The notes: generated from the sequence alone by a model not told the origin. DNA of 64,000 bases from Pseudomonas sp. B21-015 (GCF_024749285.1 NZ_CP087196.1:5580001-5644000), one strand, 5' to 3'; positions 56,438 to 64,000 are shown, counted from the stretch's first letter. Program-made: numbers and translations.

Positions 56438-56462
56438 AAAGACGTCCACGGACGTCTTTTTT
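56438..56462 (+). terminator. Rho-independent terminator
   Basis: AAAGACGTCC/GGACGTCTTT followed by TTTT; the tip of the stem must open to form a loop. Confidence 0.6.
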
Positions 56463-56525
56463 GTGCCTGAAATCCATCAATGAAATCTGGTTCGCCCCTC
56501 TTGTGCGAGCCTATCCTCAAGCATT

Positions 56526-56568
56526 AACAAAGCCCGTCTTGCACGGGCTTTGTTGCATCTGGGATTTT
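56526..56568. repeat. Second copy of the ssrA terminator block
   Basis: AACAAAGCCCG...CGGGCTTTGTTGCATCTGGG repeats the sequence at 53837-53878 (GGGCTTTGTTGCATCTGGGG) with a changed loop. It also forms a terminator hairpin (AAAGCCCGT/ACGGGCTTT). Confidence 0.75.
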
Positions 56569-56585
56569 GTCTATTGCGTGCATGC

Positions 56586-57926
56586 TCAAGGCGCGGGGGC
56601 CAACGCCATATCAGCTCGCCCAACGCCCGGCACCTCAACGGGACTGGCACAGGCGACAAAATCCTCCTTGCGCAACAGCACCAACGCAATCAACGACACC
56701 ACCCCCGTACCTATGTAAAAGTACCAGGGCGACGTAATGTCTCCGGTCAGCTTGATCAGCCAGGTAGAAATCAGCGGCGCGCTACCACCGAATACCGCCA
56801 CCGGAATGTTGTACGCCACCGCGATACCGGTGGAGCGGATTCGAGTGGGCAACAACTCGCTCATTAATGCGTAAGTCGACGAGGCATACAGGCCGAACAG
56901 GATGGCCACCGCCATCAACGGGTAGATAAACGAAGCAGGCGTCGCCGTGGGGGCCGATTTGAAGAGCCAGTACATCGCCAAGGTGGCCAGGGTGCCGACC
57001 ACCAACAGAAACGGCTTACGCCCGTTTCTATCCGTGAACGCACCGCCGAATGGCATGACGACTGCGGCCGATAAGCTGGCAACGAAGACGTAGAGCAAGG
57101 TCGTGCCGCTGTCGAACTTGAGAATGCTCGACATGTAGGTCGAGACAAAGGTCAGCACCAGATAGAAGATCGAGCTGTGCAGGGTAATGATGAAGAACAC
57201 CAGGGCAATCGCCCGTTTCCACTGCCAGACTTCTCGCAGAGGCGCCTTGGAGGTTTCCCCCGCGCGCTGCAATGCCAGGAACTCGGGACTGTCTTCAAGC
57301 TTCAGACGAATGTACATCGAGATCAGGCCCAGAGGCGCCGCAATCAGAAATGGAATGCGCCAACCCCAGGCTTGCATCAGGTCGGCGCCCATGACCCAAG
57401 TCATGCCGTTGGCCACGGCACCGCCCAGTAACAGTCCGAGCACCGCCGTTACCATCAACCAGCATGTGGCGAAGCCGCGTCGCCCAGGCCCGGCGTACTC
57501 GGAGATGAAACTGGTGATGGTGCCGATCTCGCCACCGGCCGAGAAGCCCTGTACACAGCGGATCAACACCAGAATGATCGGCGCTGCAATCCCTATCGAG
57601 GCATAGGTCGGCAGCACCCCCAGCAAGAAGGTCGAACCGGCCATCAGCACCAGCACGGTGATCAGGGTTTTGCGCCGACCGATCTTGTCCGCCAGCGGAC
57701 CGAAAAACAGCCCTCCCAGAGGCCGGATGAAAAAGCTCAAGGCAAAAGCCGCAAAACTGGCGAGCAGGCTGGTGGTCGGGTCATCAGAGACGAAGAACGC
57801 CTTGCCGATATAGACGGCGAGAAAACCATAGACGCCGTAGTCGTACCACTCGATCAGGTGGCCGGACGTTGCACCGATAAACGCCCGACGCCGTTGCCGG
57901 GCCGGTTTTTTCTGTTGAATGCCCAC
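56586..57926 (-). CDS. MFS transporter, metabolite:H+ symporter (MHS) family
   Basis: 446-aa, 12-helix inner-membrane permease. MHS signatures: SGHLIEWYDYGVYGFLAVYI in helix 1, RPLGGLFFGPLADKIGRRKT between helices 2 and 3, and GFSAGGEIGTITSFISEYAG. The start is a GTG at 57926 behind CAGGAG. The family carries organic acids and osmolytes (citrate, alpha-ketoglutarate, shikimate, aromatic acids). Co-oriented with the acyl-CoA synthetase and thiolase, so it probably imports their substrate. Confidence 0.92.
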   Translation of the reverse strand: MGIQQKKPARQRRRAFIGATSGHLIEWYDYGVYGFLAVYIGKAFFVSDDPTTSLLASFAAFALSFFIRPLGGLFFGPLADKIGRRKTLITVLVLMAGSTFLLGVLPTYASIGIAAPIILVLIRCVQGFSAGGEIGTITSFISEYAGPGRRGFATCWLMVTAVLGLLLGGAVANGMTWVMGADLMQAWGWRIPFLIAAPLGLISMYIRLKLEDSPEFLALQRAGETSKAPLREVWQWKRAIALVFFIITLHSSIFYLVLTFVSTYMSSILKFDSGTTLLYVFVASLSAAVVMPFGGAFTDRNGRKPFLLVVGTLATLAMYWLFKSAPTATPASFIYPLMAVAILFGLYASSTYALMSELLPTRIRSTGIAVAYNIPVAVFGGSAPLISTWLIKLTGDITSPWYFYIGTGVVSLIALVLLRKEDFVACASPVEVPGVGRADMALAPAP

Positions 57927-57967
57927 GTGAGGGACTCCTGTCTGATTTTATCCATGGGAAACACAAC

Positions 57968-59509
57968 TCAGGGAACTGCAGTGCCGTTCGCGACCTCCTT
58001 CAACCAGAGGCGCAGCTCGCTCTTGAGGATCTTGCCGTAACTGTTCTTGGGCAGCTCCGTGCAAAATACGTACTTCTTCGGTTTTTTGAATGACCCCATG
58101 CGCTCGACGAACCATGCGTTGAGCAAAGATTCATCGAGCGATCCTGCTGCACGGGGAACGACGAACGCTACCACCATTTCCCCCCACTGCACATCCGGCT
58201 CGCCAACCACACAGACCTCAAATACTTCCGGGTGCTGCGCCAACACTTCTTCTACTTCCCGAGGGTACACGTTGCAGCCGCCGGAAATGATCACATCCTT
58301 GGAGCGATCGGTCAGCGTCAGATAACCCGCGTGATCAAGAAAGCCGATGTCGCCGGTTAACAGCCAGCCATCCACCAAGGTCTGGCGAGTCGCCTCGTCG
58401 TTGCGCCAGTAGCCTTGCATGACGGTAGGACCACGCACGGCGATTTCCCCTGACTGGCCGGGAGGCAACGGCCGGTGCTCAGGATCCAGAATCCTGATCT
58501 CCATGCACGAATGTGCCCGCCCGACGGAAGCTGCCAGAGACGCCCAGTCGGGACGGTTTCGATCCGCAATCAACTCACGCGACAAAGCGCTGATCGTCAT
58601 CGGGCTCTCCCCCTGACCATAGATCTGCACCAGCCGCGCGCCAAAGGTCTCGACCGCTTCTTGCAGATCCCTCAGGTACATCGGCGCGCCACCGTAGACA
58701 ATTGTTTTGATCCCGTCGCCGCCGTAGCCTTGGCGCCGCGCCTGTTCAACCATGCGCTTGACCATGGTTGGCGCGGCGAACAACATGAGATCGCGCAGCC
58801 CGCTCGCCAGCTCGAACAGCTCGTCGGCCTTGAAACCACGGGATTCGGGGACCACATGGCGAGCCCCGCAACGCACATGGATAAAGTTGTAGAGGCCGGC
58901 GCCATGGGACATCGGGGCCGCGTACACCACCGCATCATCCGGACTGACCGGATTAACGTCGAGCGGATAACACAGCGACATGGCCATCAGGTTGCCGTGG
59001 GACAGCATCACCCCCTTGGATCGCCCGGTGGTGCCGGAGGTGTAGAACAGCCAGGCAAGGTCATCGGCATCACGAGAGCAAGGATCTTCCAACGTCGTCG
59101 CATCGAACGAAGCACACACCACACTGTCCGCTTCATTCAGTTCACGACAGCCCTGCGGCAACATCTCGGGCGAGAACACCTTGCCGCACTCGGTGAAGAT
59201 CAGACGGGCTTGCGCATCGTCGGCGATCCAGCCAGCTTCAACAGGGTGCAGCTTGCAGTTGATCGGCACCGCGACCGCGCCAATCCACCAGACGCAATAG
59301 AGTAATTCGAGATATTCGCAACTGTTCTTCATGAACAGCGCCACACGGTCGCCGGGCGCAATGCCGTGCTCGCCTATGAGCTGCGCGGCACGACTACGGA
59401 CATGAGCGACAAACGTGGCGTAATCGGCGACTTGCCGCTGCCCCTCAAATAACGCTGGGCGTTCTGGCCAGCGTCGACCGGCGTCGTTCAACCAGTTGGC
59501 AATGTTCAT
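57968..59509 (-). CDS. AMP-dependent acyl-CoA synthetase/ligase
   Basis: 513-aa ANL-superfamily enzyme activating a carboxylic acid to its CoA thioester. Motifs A3 YTSGTTGRSKGVMLSHGN, A5 YGQGESPMT, A7/A8 LTGDIGFLD...DRSKDVIISGGCNVYPREVE and the catalytic Lys in PKNSYGKILKSEL are intact. Substrate is not predictable; fatty or aryl acids are both possible. The ATG at 59509 is 2 bp after the thiolase stop, indicating an operon. Confidence 0.93.
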   Translation of the reverse strand: MNIANWLNDAGRRWPERPALFEGQRQVADYATFVAHVRSRAAQLIGEHGIAPGDRVALFMKNSCEYLELLYCVWWIGAVAVPINCKLHPVEAGWIADDAQARLIFTECGKVFSPEMLPQGCRELNEADSVVCASFDATTLEDPCSRDADDLAWLFYTSGTTGRSKGVMLSHGNLMAMSLCYPLDVNPVSPDDAVVYAAPMSHGAGLYNFIHVRCGARHVVPESRGFKADELFELASGLRDLMLFAAPTMVKRMVEQARRQGYGGDGIKTIVYGGAPMYLRDLQEAVETFGARLVQIYGQGESPMTISALSRELIADRNRPDWASLAASVGRAHSCMEIRILDPEHRPLPPGQSGEIAVRGPTVMQGYWRNDEATRQTLVDGWLLTGDIGFLDHAGYLTLTDRSKDVIISGGCNVYPREVEEVLAQHPEVFEVCVVGEPDVQWGEMVVAFVVPRAAGSLDESLLNAWFVERMGSFKKPKKYVFCTELPKNSYGKILKSELRLWLKEVANGTAVP

Positions 59510-59511
59510 GC

Positions 59512-60687
59512 TCAAGCCCTGTGAGCCTGAAGCACCGAGGCGTAATTGGCGACCGCCATGCCACCCATGTTGAACAACAGACCGAACTCGGGGTTCGGCA
59601 CGGCCAGGCCGACAGGCTCGCCCGTCAACTGCCAAAAGGCCATAGCGTGCATCGATACCCCCGTGGCGCCCACAGGATGCCCCTTGGCCTTGAGCCCGCC
59701 AGACAGGTTCACCGGCAAACGCCCGCCCACCCGCACAATACCGTCATCCAGCGCTCGGTGCCCCTCGCCTCTGGGGGCCAGGCCCATGGCTTCGTAGATC
59801 AGCAGTTCGGCAATGGTGAAACAGTCATGGACCTCGGCAAAACTCAGATCGCCCAAGGTGACATTAGCCTCGCGCAAAGCCGCATAGATCGCGCGCCGTG
59901 GGCCTTCAAACGCGATGATGTCACGCTGGGCAATCGGCAGGAAGTCGTTGACTTGAGCCACCGAGCGAATCAGCACCTCACGACGAAACTGCCTGGCTCG
60001 CCTGGACGAGGCCAGCACAATGGCGGCAGCCCCATCGCTGATTAGCGAACAGTCGGTCAGGCGCAGCGCCTGCGCCACATACGGATTGGTTTTGGACACA
60101 TTGTTGCAATGTTCGAAATCCATGACCCGGTGCATCTGCGCCAAGGGGTTGGCCATGGCGTTGGAGTGGTTTTTGGTGGCGATGGCGGCCATCGATGCCA
60201 TCGGGCACTGGTAGCGGTCACGGTACTGTTGCGCAGCCAGGCCGAACAACTGCGGAAAACTGAGCCCGACCTCTTGGGCGTCGTTCTGATAACCGGCACC
60301 GGTCAGGGCCTTGGTGACCTCGGCTGTAGAGTTGGAAGTCATCTTCTCGGCGCCCACGATCAACACCAGCTCAGCAGAGCCTGAAAGGATCGCGTTGATC
60401 CCCGCGTGAATCGCCGCCGAGCCCGAGGCGCAGGCGTTTTCACAGCGGGTGGCAGGCTTGAAGCGCAAGCCTGCGTCGGCTTGCAGCATCAATGAAGAGG
60501 GAAAACCATCCGCAACCATCCCCGAATTGAAATGCCCGAGGAACAGGGCGTCGACTTCTGAGGCGTCGATGGCGGCATCCGCCAGGGCTTCGCGGGTAAC
60601 CTGCACGATAAGGTCTTCCAGCGTAGAACCGTCCAGACGACCAAAACGGGAGTGAGCGGCAGCGACGATGGAAACGGAATGGGGCAT
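59512..60687 (-). CDS. SCP2-type thiolase (acetyl-CoA acetyltransferase family)
   Basis: 391-aa thiolase of the lipid-transfer/SCP2 branch. The nucleophilic Cys lies in CENACASGSAAIHAG near residue 87. HDCFTIAELL replaces the NEAF motif of classical thiolases, and the C-terminal GGLKAKGHPVGATG is present, but the second acid/base Cys of the classical C-terminal motif is not. It probably cleaves a 3-ketoacyl-CoA made from the product of the adjacent synthetase. The ATG at 60687 is chosen. First gene of the thiolase-synthetase-transporter operon. Confidence 0.9.
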   Translation of the reverse strand: MPHSVSIVAAAHSRFGRLDGSTLEDLIVQVTREALADAAIDASEVDALFLGHFNSGMVADGFPSSLMLQADAGLRFKPATRCENACASGSAAIHAGINAILSGSAELVLIVGAEKMTSNSTAEVTKALTGAGYQNDAQEVGLSFPQLFGLAAQQYRDRYQCPMASMAAIATKNHSNAMANPLAQMHRVMDFEHCNNVSKTNPYVAQALRLTDCSLISDGAAAIVLASSRRARQFRREVLIRSVAQVNDFLPIAQRDIIAFEGPRRAIYAALREANVTLGDLSFAEVHDCFTIAELLIYEAMGLAPRGEGHRALDDGIVRVGGRLPVNLSGGLKAKGHPVGATGVSMHAMAFWQLTGEPVGLAVPNPEFGLLFNMGGMAVANYASVLQAHRA

Positions 60688-60756
60688 CGAGATTTTCTTC
60701 TGTGCTTGGATCAGGTATTCATTACAATGACCTACCGTCCGGATCACTCGCTAGTT

Positions 60757-60772
60757 AGTACAACTACGTACT
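60757..60772. promoter_or_regulatory. Inverted repeat in the thiolase-luxR divergent region
   Basis: AGTAC-AACTAC-GTACT, 5-bp arms, inside the 152-bp divergent spacer. A candidate operator for the adjacent LuxR-type regulator. Confidence 0.4.
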
Positions 60773-60839
60773 CGCATAAGTAACCGCACTGACCCACGGT
60801 ATCGTTAGTAAGGGATTGTAAGTCGAGGCAGGATGCCCA

Positions 60840-61412
60840 ATGACCGTCTTCGCAAAGCAACTCAAAGACCTTGAACGTCTGGCGTTCCAGGTGTCACCCG
60901 CCCCGCAGCTCATCACCGGCAGCCGCGTGATGCTCGACTGCAACGAGGCATTTCTGGAGCTGTTCGGTTACGCTCGCGAGGAGCTTCTGGGTCATCTGAC
61001 CCTGCTGATCTACCCCTCCCAGGCGGACTACAAGGCCATTGGCAACCGCAGCCAGAACTGGTTGCTCAACAGCCAGAGCGGCTCCTACTCCGATGAACGC
61101 TTCATGCAACATAAAAGCGGCGAGGTGTTCTGGGCCAGGTCCCACGGCTATACCCTGACTCTGGACGATCCGTTCAAACTGATGGTCTGGCACTTCGAAC
61201 GCATGGACCGACCGCACCACGCGACGGTAAACCTCACGCCCCGCGAACGAGAAATCTCGATGCACATCGTCAATGGACTGACCTGCAAGGAAGTGGCAAA
61301 AAAACTGGCGATTTCCCACAGAACCGTGGAAGTCCATCGCGCACGCCTAATGAAAAAGCTACAGGCCAAGAACAGCGCGGAGCTGGTTTCGAAGATTATT
61401 GTTGTGAGTTGA
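60840..61412 (+). CDS. PAS domain LuxR-family transcriptional regulator
   Basis: 190-aa regulator. Residues about 15-115 form a PAS fold (QLITGSRVMLDCNEAFLELF; ERFMQHKSGEVFWARSHGYT). Residues 125-185 are a LuxR helix-turn-helix (LTPREREISMHIVNGLTCKE; AISHRTVEVHRARLMKKLQA). There is no phosphoreceiver domain, so it probably senses a ligand or redox state directly. Divergent from the thiolase operon, which it likely controls. Confidence 0.88.
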   Translation: MTVFAKQLKDLERLAFQVSPAPQLITGSRVMLDCNEAFLELFGYAREELLGHLTLLIYPSQADYKAIGNRSQNWLLNSQSGSYSDERFMQHKSGEVFWARSHGYTLTLDDPFKLMVWHFERMDRPHHATVNLTPREREISMHIVNGLTCKEVAKKLAISHRTVEVHRARLMKKLQAKNSAELVSKIIVVS

Positions 61413-61614
61413 CGGGCAAGTAATAGAGAGAAGTTCTTTCATATACATCGGGAGGTCGAGATTCAAGGAAATACGTTCAGGGAACTTCCCGCGAAAGCCT
61501 CCAGTCACGGCTATATGTGGCATGCAGCGGCCTGCACCCGCGCGGCACTGCCAAAGTGAACTGGCCAACCGATAGTGCTGCTGCCTGCGCCGTATTCCTT
61601 CGAGACTTGTTGCG
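61413..61614. other. Spacer before the IS66 stub
   Basis: About 200 bp with no recognised gene. The last bases before 61615 could encode the end of IS66 TnpA, but I cannot confirm this. Confidence 0.35.
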
Positions 61615-61773
61615 ATGATCCGCATCGATGCCATCTGGCTCGCCACCGAGCCCATGGATATGCGCGCCGGCACTGAAACGGCGCTGGCCAGGGTTATCGC
61701 GATATTCGGTGCGGCGAAGCCACACCGCAAGACGGGATTGCCGGGCGCGTACGTTTTTTTGAAAGCAGGCTGA
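61615..61773 (+). pseudogene. IS66-family TnpB, N-terminal stub
   Basis: Reads MIRIDAIWLATEPMDMRAGT followed by ETALARVIAIFGAAKPH, the start of IS66 Orf2/TnpB, then departs from the family (RKTGLPGAYVFLKAG) and stops at residue 52; intact TnpB is about 115 residues. Confidence 0.85.
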
Positions 61774-61797
61774 GCAAATAAGAAAACCGGAATACTG

Positions 61798-61822
61798 AAA
61801 AAGGGCCTTTAAAGGCCCTTTT
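61798..61822 (-). terminator. Rho-independent terminator
   Basis: AAAAAGGGCCTTTAAAGGCCCTTTT, symmetric, 20 bp past the stop of the minus-strand gene that follows. Confidence 0.8.
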
Positions 61823-61841
61823 CTCTTTCTACCTGATGACT

Positions 61842-62129
61842 TTATTTTTTTCTGCACATCTCAATATCGCTCTGCGTTTTCAGATCCGTATCGATTCCCA
61901 GCCGATACCGGCAGTAGTCAATGATCCACTTTCGCTCTTCGTCCGTGAGTCGTTCGACGTGCCTGATCTCTCCATCGTTGGCGTGAATGTTGTAAAACTT
62001 CATCTGGAACGTGGGGTGTTTCTTGATGAACGGAATGGTCTCAATGTCGCCATCTTCAAGGGCTTCGTAGTAGCCGACGTAGAGCACAGCCAATACCGCC
62101 AACACTGCAGCAATCAATAGCCTTTTCAT
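61842..62129 (-). CDS. Small membrane-anchored or exported hypothetical protein
   Basis: 95-aa protein with one N-terminal hydrophobic helix (MKRLLIAAVLAVLAVLYVGY) acting as signal anchor, then a charged domain with two Cys (DYCRYRLGID, EMCRKK) and the motif LTDEERKWIIDYC. Family not recognised by name; similar proteins occur in pseudomonads. ATG at 62129 chosen so the hydrophobic segment starts the protein. Confidence 0.72.
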   Translation of the reverse strand: MKRLLIAAVLAVLAVLYVGYYEALEDGDIETIPFIKKHPTFQMKFYNIHANDGEIRHVERLTDEERKWIIDYCRYRLGIDTDLKTQSDIEMCRKK

Positions 62130-62142
62130 TCTTGCGGCGCCG

Positions 62143-62277
62143 GTGGAGGCAACAGTTGACAACTCGGGACGACTTTACAAGGCTGGTGTCGATAAAATTG
62201 ACTACCACATACCTGAGCGCCACACGCGGGCCGATCTAGCGGCCGAGCTCGGGTTACCATCAGGAGCGCATTCATGA
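62143..62277 (+). CDS. Possible small ORF or C-terminal remnant
   Basis: 44-codon frame (GTG at 62143) reading VEATVDNSGRLYKAGVDKID and ending ADLAAELGLPSGAHS. Its TGA overlaps the next ATG (ATGA at 62274), typical of a coupled gene pair. No ribosome site precedes the GTG, so it may be the tail of a once longer protein. Confidence 0.35.
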   Translation: MEATVDNSGRLYKAGVDKIDYHIPERHTRADLAAELGLPSGAHS

Positions 62278-62442
62278 TTTCGATTAAGCTAGGCTTAGCC
62301 AAGGGTGTTAAAAGCCCATTTGCCGACTTTATTCGTAACGCGAAGTCAGAGCAAAAAAAAGCGCGTTTACAGTGAAGTTTTGACCGAGGCGACCAAGCAA
62401 CAAAACCTCGTGATGATGCAGGCCGAGGCAAAGCAAGCCTGA
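62274..62442 (+). pseudogene. Small hypothetical gene, frameshifted at a poly-A run
   Basis: Starts MISIKLGLAKGVKSPFADFI then RNAKSEQKK with CAGGAG 7 bp upstream. At a run of eight A (62353-62360) the frame closes quickly (stop at 62373). Reading one base further gives KRVYSEVLTEATKQQNLVMM then QAEAKQA and a stop at 62440. One extra A explains both. The intact form would be about 55 residues. Confidence 0.6.
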
Positions 62443-62465
62443 TAGACCTGCATAGAATCGAAGAG

Positions 62466-62492
62466 AAGCCCGGCCAGATGCCGGGTTTTTTA
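62466..62492 (+). terminator. Rho-independent terminator
   Basis: GCCCGG-CCAGAT-GCCGGGTTTTTT, after the frameshifted small gene. Confidence 0.85.
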
Positions 62493-62692
62493 TTGCCTGA
62501 CAGACTCGCACTCACCGTCCTAGGAAATTTCCCTCAAAACGTATCGCCTTCCATGAACTAGCAGGCGCTGCTCGTCGAGGATAGCCTTCAGGTGTCGCTG
62601 CAAATCAGCGATTGGGCTTTGACAGGCCGAAAAGTGTAACCTTTCACTCCTCCTGATCAGGCAGCATGCTCACGCGCATGCAGTCTCGTTTA

Positions 62693-62769
62693 TGGCGGCT
62701 GTGCGTGGGTCATCTTCGGGTGCACCGGGTTCCTACACTACCGGTCTGTCAACCCGCGCACAGCTGCCA
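62693..62769 (+). ncRNA. Structured RNA candidate upstream of the DUF6124 gene
   Basis: A 13-bp outer stem (TGGCGGCTGTGCG with CGCACAGCTGCCA, one G-U pair) encloses GGGT/ACCC, a UUCG-capped hairpin (CATCTTCGGGTG) and ACCGG...CCGGT. The multibranched fold looks like a leader RNA or small RNA. The rest of 62493-62692 shows nothing else. Confidence 0.5.
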
Positions 62770-62829
62770 CCCAATCCTGTTTGACAGCAGAGGGGTGGCC
62801 GCCTCCAAAACTAGTGTAGGAGCATCAAC

Positions 62830-63204
62830 ATGAAGAAGATCACCCCCAACCCTCCAGAATCCGATACCCCCTCAGAACCCGAAACCCTCGACCTGACCCA
62901 ACTCTCCAAAGCCACCCAACGCGCCGTCAGCGCCCGCTTGCGCAACCCGAAACAGCCCGATCCCGTGAGCCATGTTTTCACCATCCTCCCCGACGTCGAC
63001 ACCCCCACCCTGCTCGCTCACGCCAGCGAAACCCTGGCCTCCCTGAACGTCATGACCACCGACCTGGCCGATCAGCTCGAAGGCTCGCATCGCAACGTGG
63101 CATTGGCGATGCAGCAACTGGCCGTGCTGGCCGAGATGTTGATCAATCGAGCGCTGGACAACCTCGATTCGCCCATGCCGGCGGTCACGCCCGTCTGCCA
63201 CTGA
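62830..63204 (+). CDS. DUF6124 family protein
   Basis: 124-aa soluble protein with a Pro-rich N-terminus (MKKITPNPPESDTPSEPETL) and a helical domain (LLAHASETLASLNVMTTDLA, HRNVALAMQQLAVLAEMLIN). Such proteins are abundant paralogues in Pseudomonas (DUF6124, formerly grouped with DUF3077); function unknown. The start follows GTAGGAG. Confidence 0.8.
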   Translation: MKKITPNPPESDTPSEPETLDLTQLSKATQRAVSARLRNPKQPDPVSHVFTILPDVDTPTLLAHASETLASLNVMTTDLADQLEGSHRNVALAMQQLAVLAEMLINRALDNLDSPMPAVTPVCH

Positions 63205-63239
63205 GTGAGCTCGCTCGTTGATCGAATGGAGGTTTTGTC

Positions 63240-63497
63240 ATGGATCGATACATGCCGATCACCGGCATCGACTGCACTATCGCGTCGCTGCTGATCGACA
63301 CCGAAGCGCCGCTGGATGTGCTGCATGAAACGGCGGCCTACCGCATCCGCACCGCGACTCAATTGCTGGAGAGTTTCGCTGTGAACGAAGGCGTTCACAG
63401 TGAACTGGCGCGGGTGTTGGTGACTTCGTTGCGCGATGGTTGCGATTTACTGGATGTGGTGGGGCGACGGTTGCAGAGGCAGGTTTCAGCGTCTTAA
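63240..63497 (+). CDS. Small hypothetical protein, DUF3077-like
   Basis: 85-aa helical protein (AYRIRTATQLLESFAVNEGV; ELARVLVTSLRDGCDLLDVV). The layout matches the short partners often found after DUF6124 genes. GGAGG sits 7 bp before the ATG. 35 bp after the preceding gene, so cotranscribed; a terminator follows. Confidence 0.7.
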   Translation: MDRYMPITGIDCTIASLLIDTEAPLDVLHETAAYRIRTATQLLESFAVNEGVHSELARVLVTSLRDGCDLLDVVGRRLQRQVSAS

Positions 63498-63535
63498 CGA
63501 ATCCGGCATAGGACATCGTTGCCGCGCCCCAACGT

Positions 63536-63574
63536 AAAAAGGCACCTGACGAGCCTCTCGCAGGTGCCTTTTTT
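63536..63574 (+). terminator. Rho-independent terminator
   Basis: AAAAAGGCACCTG...CAGGTGCCTTTTTT, a strong stem with a T-run, ending the DUF6124 transcript. Confidence 0.92.
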
Positions 63575-63652
63575 GTGGATTCGATTCAATGCGCTATCGA
63601 TGCATGACGAGTATCGTGTTTCTCAATATTGCCTTTGGCTACGGAACAGATG

Positions 63653-64000
63653 ATGAACAAAAGCGTTTTATACGCCTTGGGTGCTGCAGCCCTCTTTGGT
63701 GCCAGTACACCGCTTGCCAAGGTCCTGGGGCTGAACGTTTCCCCCGTCTTGCTCGCCGGTTTGCTTTACCTGGGAAGCGGCTTGGGTCTCACGGTCACCA
63801 GGCTGATCCGTGATCGCGGCTGGCAGCCTGTCGGCTTAACAATATCCGAATGGCCATGGCTCATTGGCGCTATCGCGTTCGGCGGGGTGCTGGGGCCGGT
63901 GTCTTTAATGTTCGGCCTTACCCTCACATCGGGTACCACGGCTTCGCTGTTGCTAAACCTTGAAGCGGTGTTAACCGCTCTGCTTGCCTGGGTGGTGTTC
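63653..64000 (+). CDS. EamA/DMT family transporter, 5' part only
   Basis: N-terminal 116 codons of a drug/metabolite transporter. The first helix (SVLYALGAAALFGASTPLAK) and the EamA signature (ITSGTTASLLLNLEAVLTAL-like: LTSGTTASLLLNLEAVLTAL) are visible. The gene runs off the right edge. An ATG three bases earlier (63650) is also possible, but GGA at 63643 is better spaced for 63653. Confidence 0.85.
   Translation, partial: MNKSVLYALGAAALFGASTPLAKVLGLNVSPVLLAGLLYLGSGLGLTVTRLIRDRGWQPVGLTISEWPWLIGAIAFGGVLGPVSLMFGLTLTSGTTASLLLNLEAVLTALLAWVVF

Noticed and set aside
61842..62129. An immunity or toxin gene next to the IS66 stub
   Set aside because: No toxin partner, no motif; a signal-anchor hypothetical protein is all that can be said.

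Overview
The window is chromosomal DNA of a Pseudomonas, most likely of the P. fluorescens group. The evidence is gene order matching the pseudomonad core (fruB/cra, the ampE-ampD-DUF1631-nadC block, the pnp to rimP translation block, secG to carA, dapB to recN, fur-bamE, smpB, the lactate operon, ssrA), the dispersed GGGAGC...GCTCCC REP-type repeats, and a Cra operator identical to the pseudomonad consensus as I know it. Nearly all of 1-53,800 is housekeeping DNA. The accessory part is 53,800-56,600, with smaller scars at 61,400-62,450.

Region by region. 1-3,030: the 5' part of fruB, divergent from its LacI-family repressor gene cra, with the operator between them, then a tatD-family nuclease. 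3,160-10,354: a chemotaxis transducer, ampE/ampD (peptidoglycan recycling and beta-lactamase signalling), a DUF1631 protein and nadC. 10,469-11,890: two small hypothetical genes, tRNA-Thr and a 33-bp perfect inverted repeat. 11,919-21,425 (minus strand): pnp, rpsO, truB, rbfA, infB, nusA, rimP, tRNA-fMet, tRNA-Leu and secG, which is transcription-translation machinery. 21,430-28,543: tpiA, glmM, folP, ftsH, rlmE, yhbY (plus strand), a small membrane protein and greA. 28,540-38,099: carB, carA, dapB, dnaJ, dnaK, grpE. A heat-shock (sigma-32) promoter precedes grpE, and a small leader ORF with an attenuator-like hairpin precedes carA. 38,341-43,933: recN with a LexA box, fur, bamE, rnfH, ratA, a sodium:neurotransmitter-symporter family gene and smpB. 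44,082-52,708: lldR and the five-gene lactate operon lldP-lutA-lutB-lutC-dld, tightly overlapped, with a palindromic LldR operator and a Crc/Hfq-type motif at the ribosome binding site of lldP.

53,429-56,570 is an integration hotspot at ssrA (tmRNA). Downstream of the intact tmRNA lie a decayed cysteine hydrolase gene, an IS66 transposase tail with an in-frame stop, a glyoxalase-like gene, a GNAT fragment, a possible immunity gene and the C-terminal stub of a glycine-zipper toxin-like protein. At about 56,400-56,570 a diverged second copy of the tmRNA 3' end and its terminator is followed by ordinary genes. 56,586-61,412 encodes an MHS-family transporter, an acyl-CoA synthetase, an SCP2-type thiolase and a PAS-LuxR regulator: an uptake-and-activation set for an unidentified carboxylic acid. 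The end of the window has an IS66 tnpB stub, a pair of decayed small ORFs, a structured-RNA candidate before a DUF6124 gene pair, and the start of an EamA-family transporter gene.

I found no CRISPR array, no complete insertion sequence, no prophage and no clearly novel multi-gene defence system. The observations most worth following are the carA leader ORF/attenuator, the ssrA-linked island scar with its toxin/immunity remnant, and the structured leader upstream of the DUF6124 gene.
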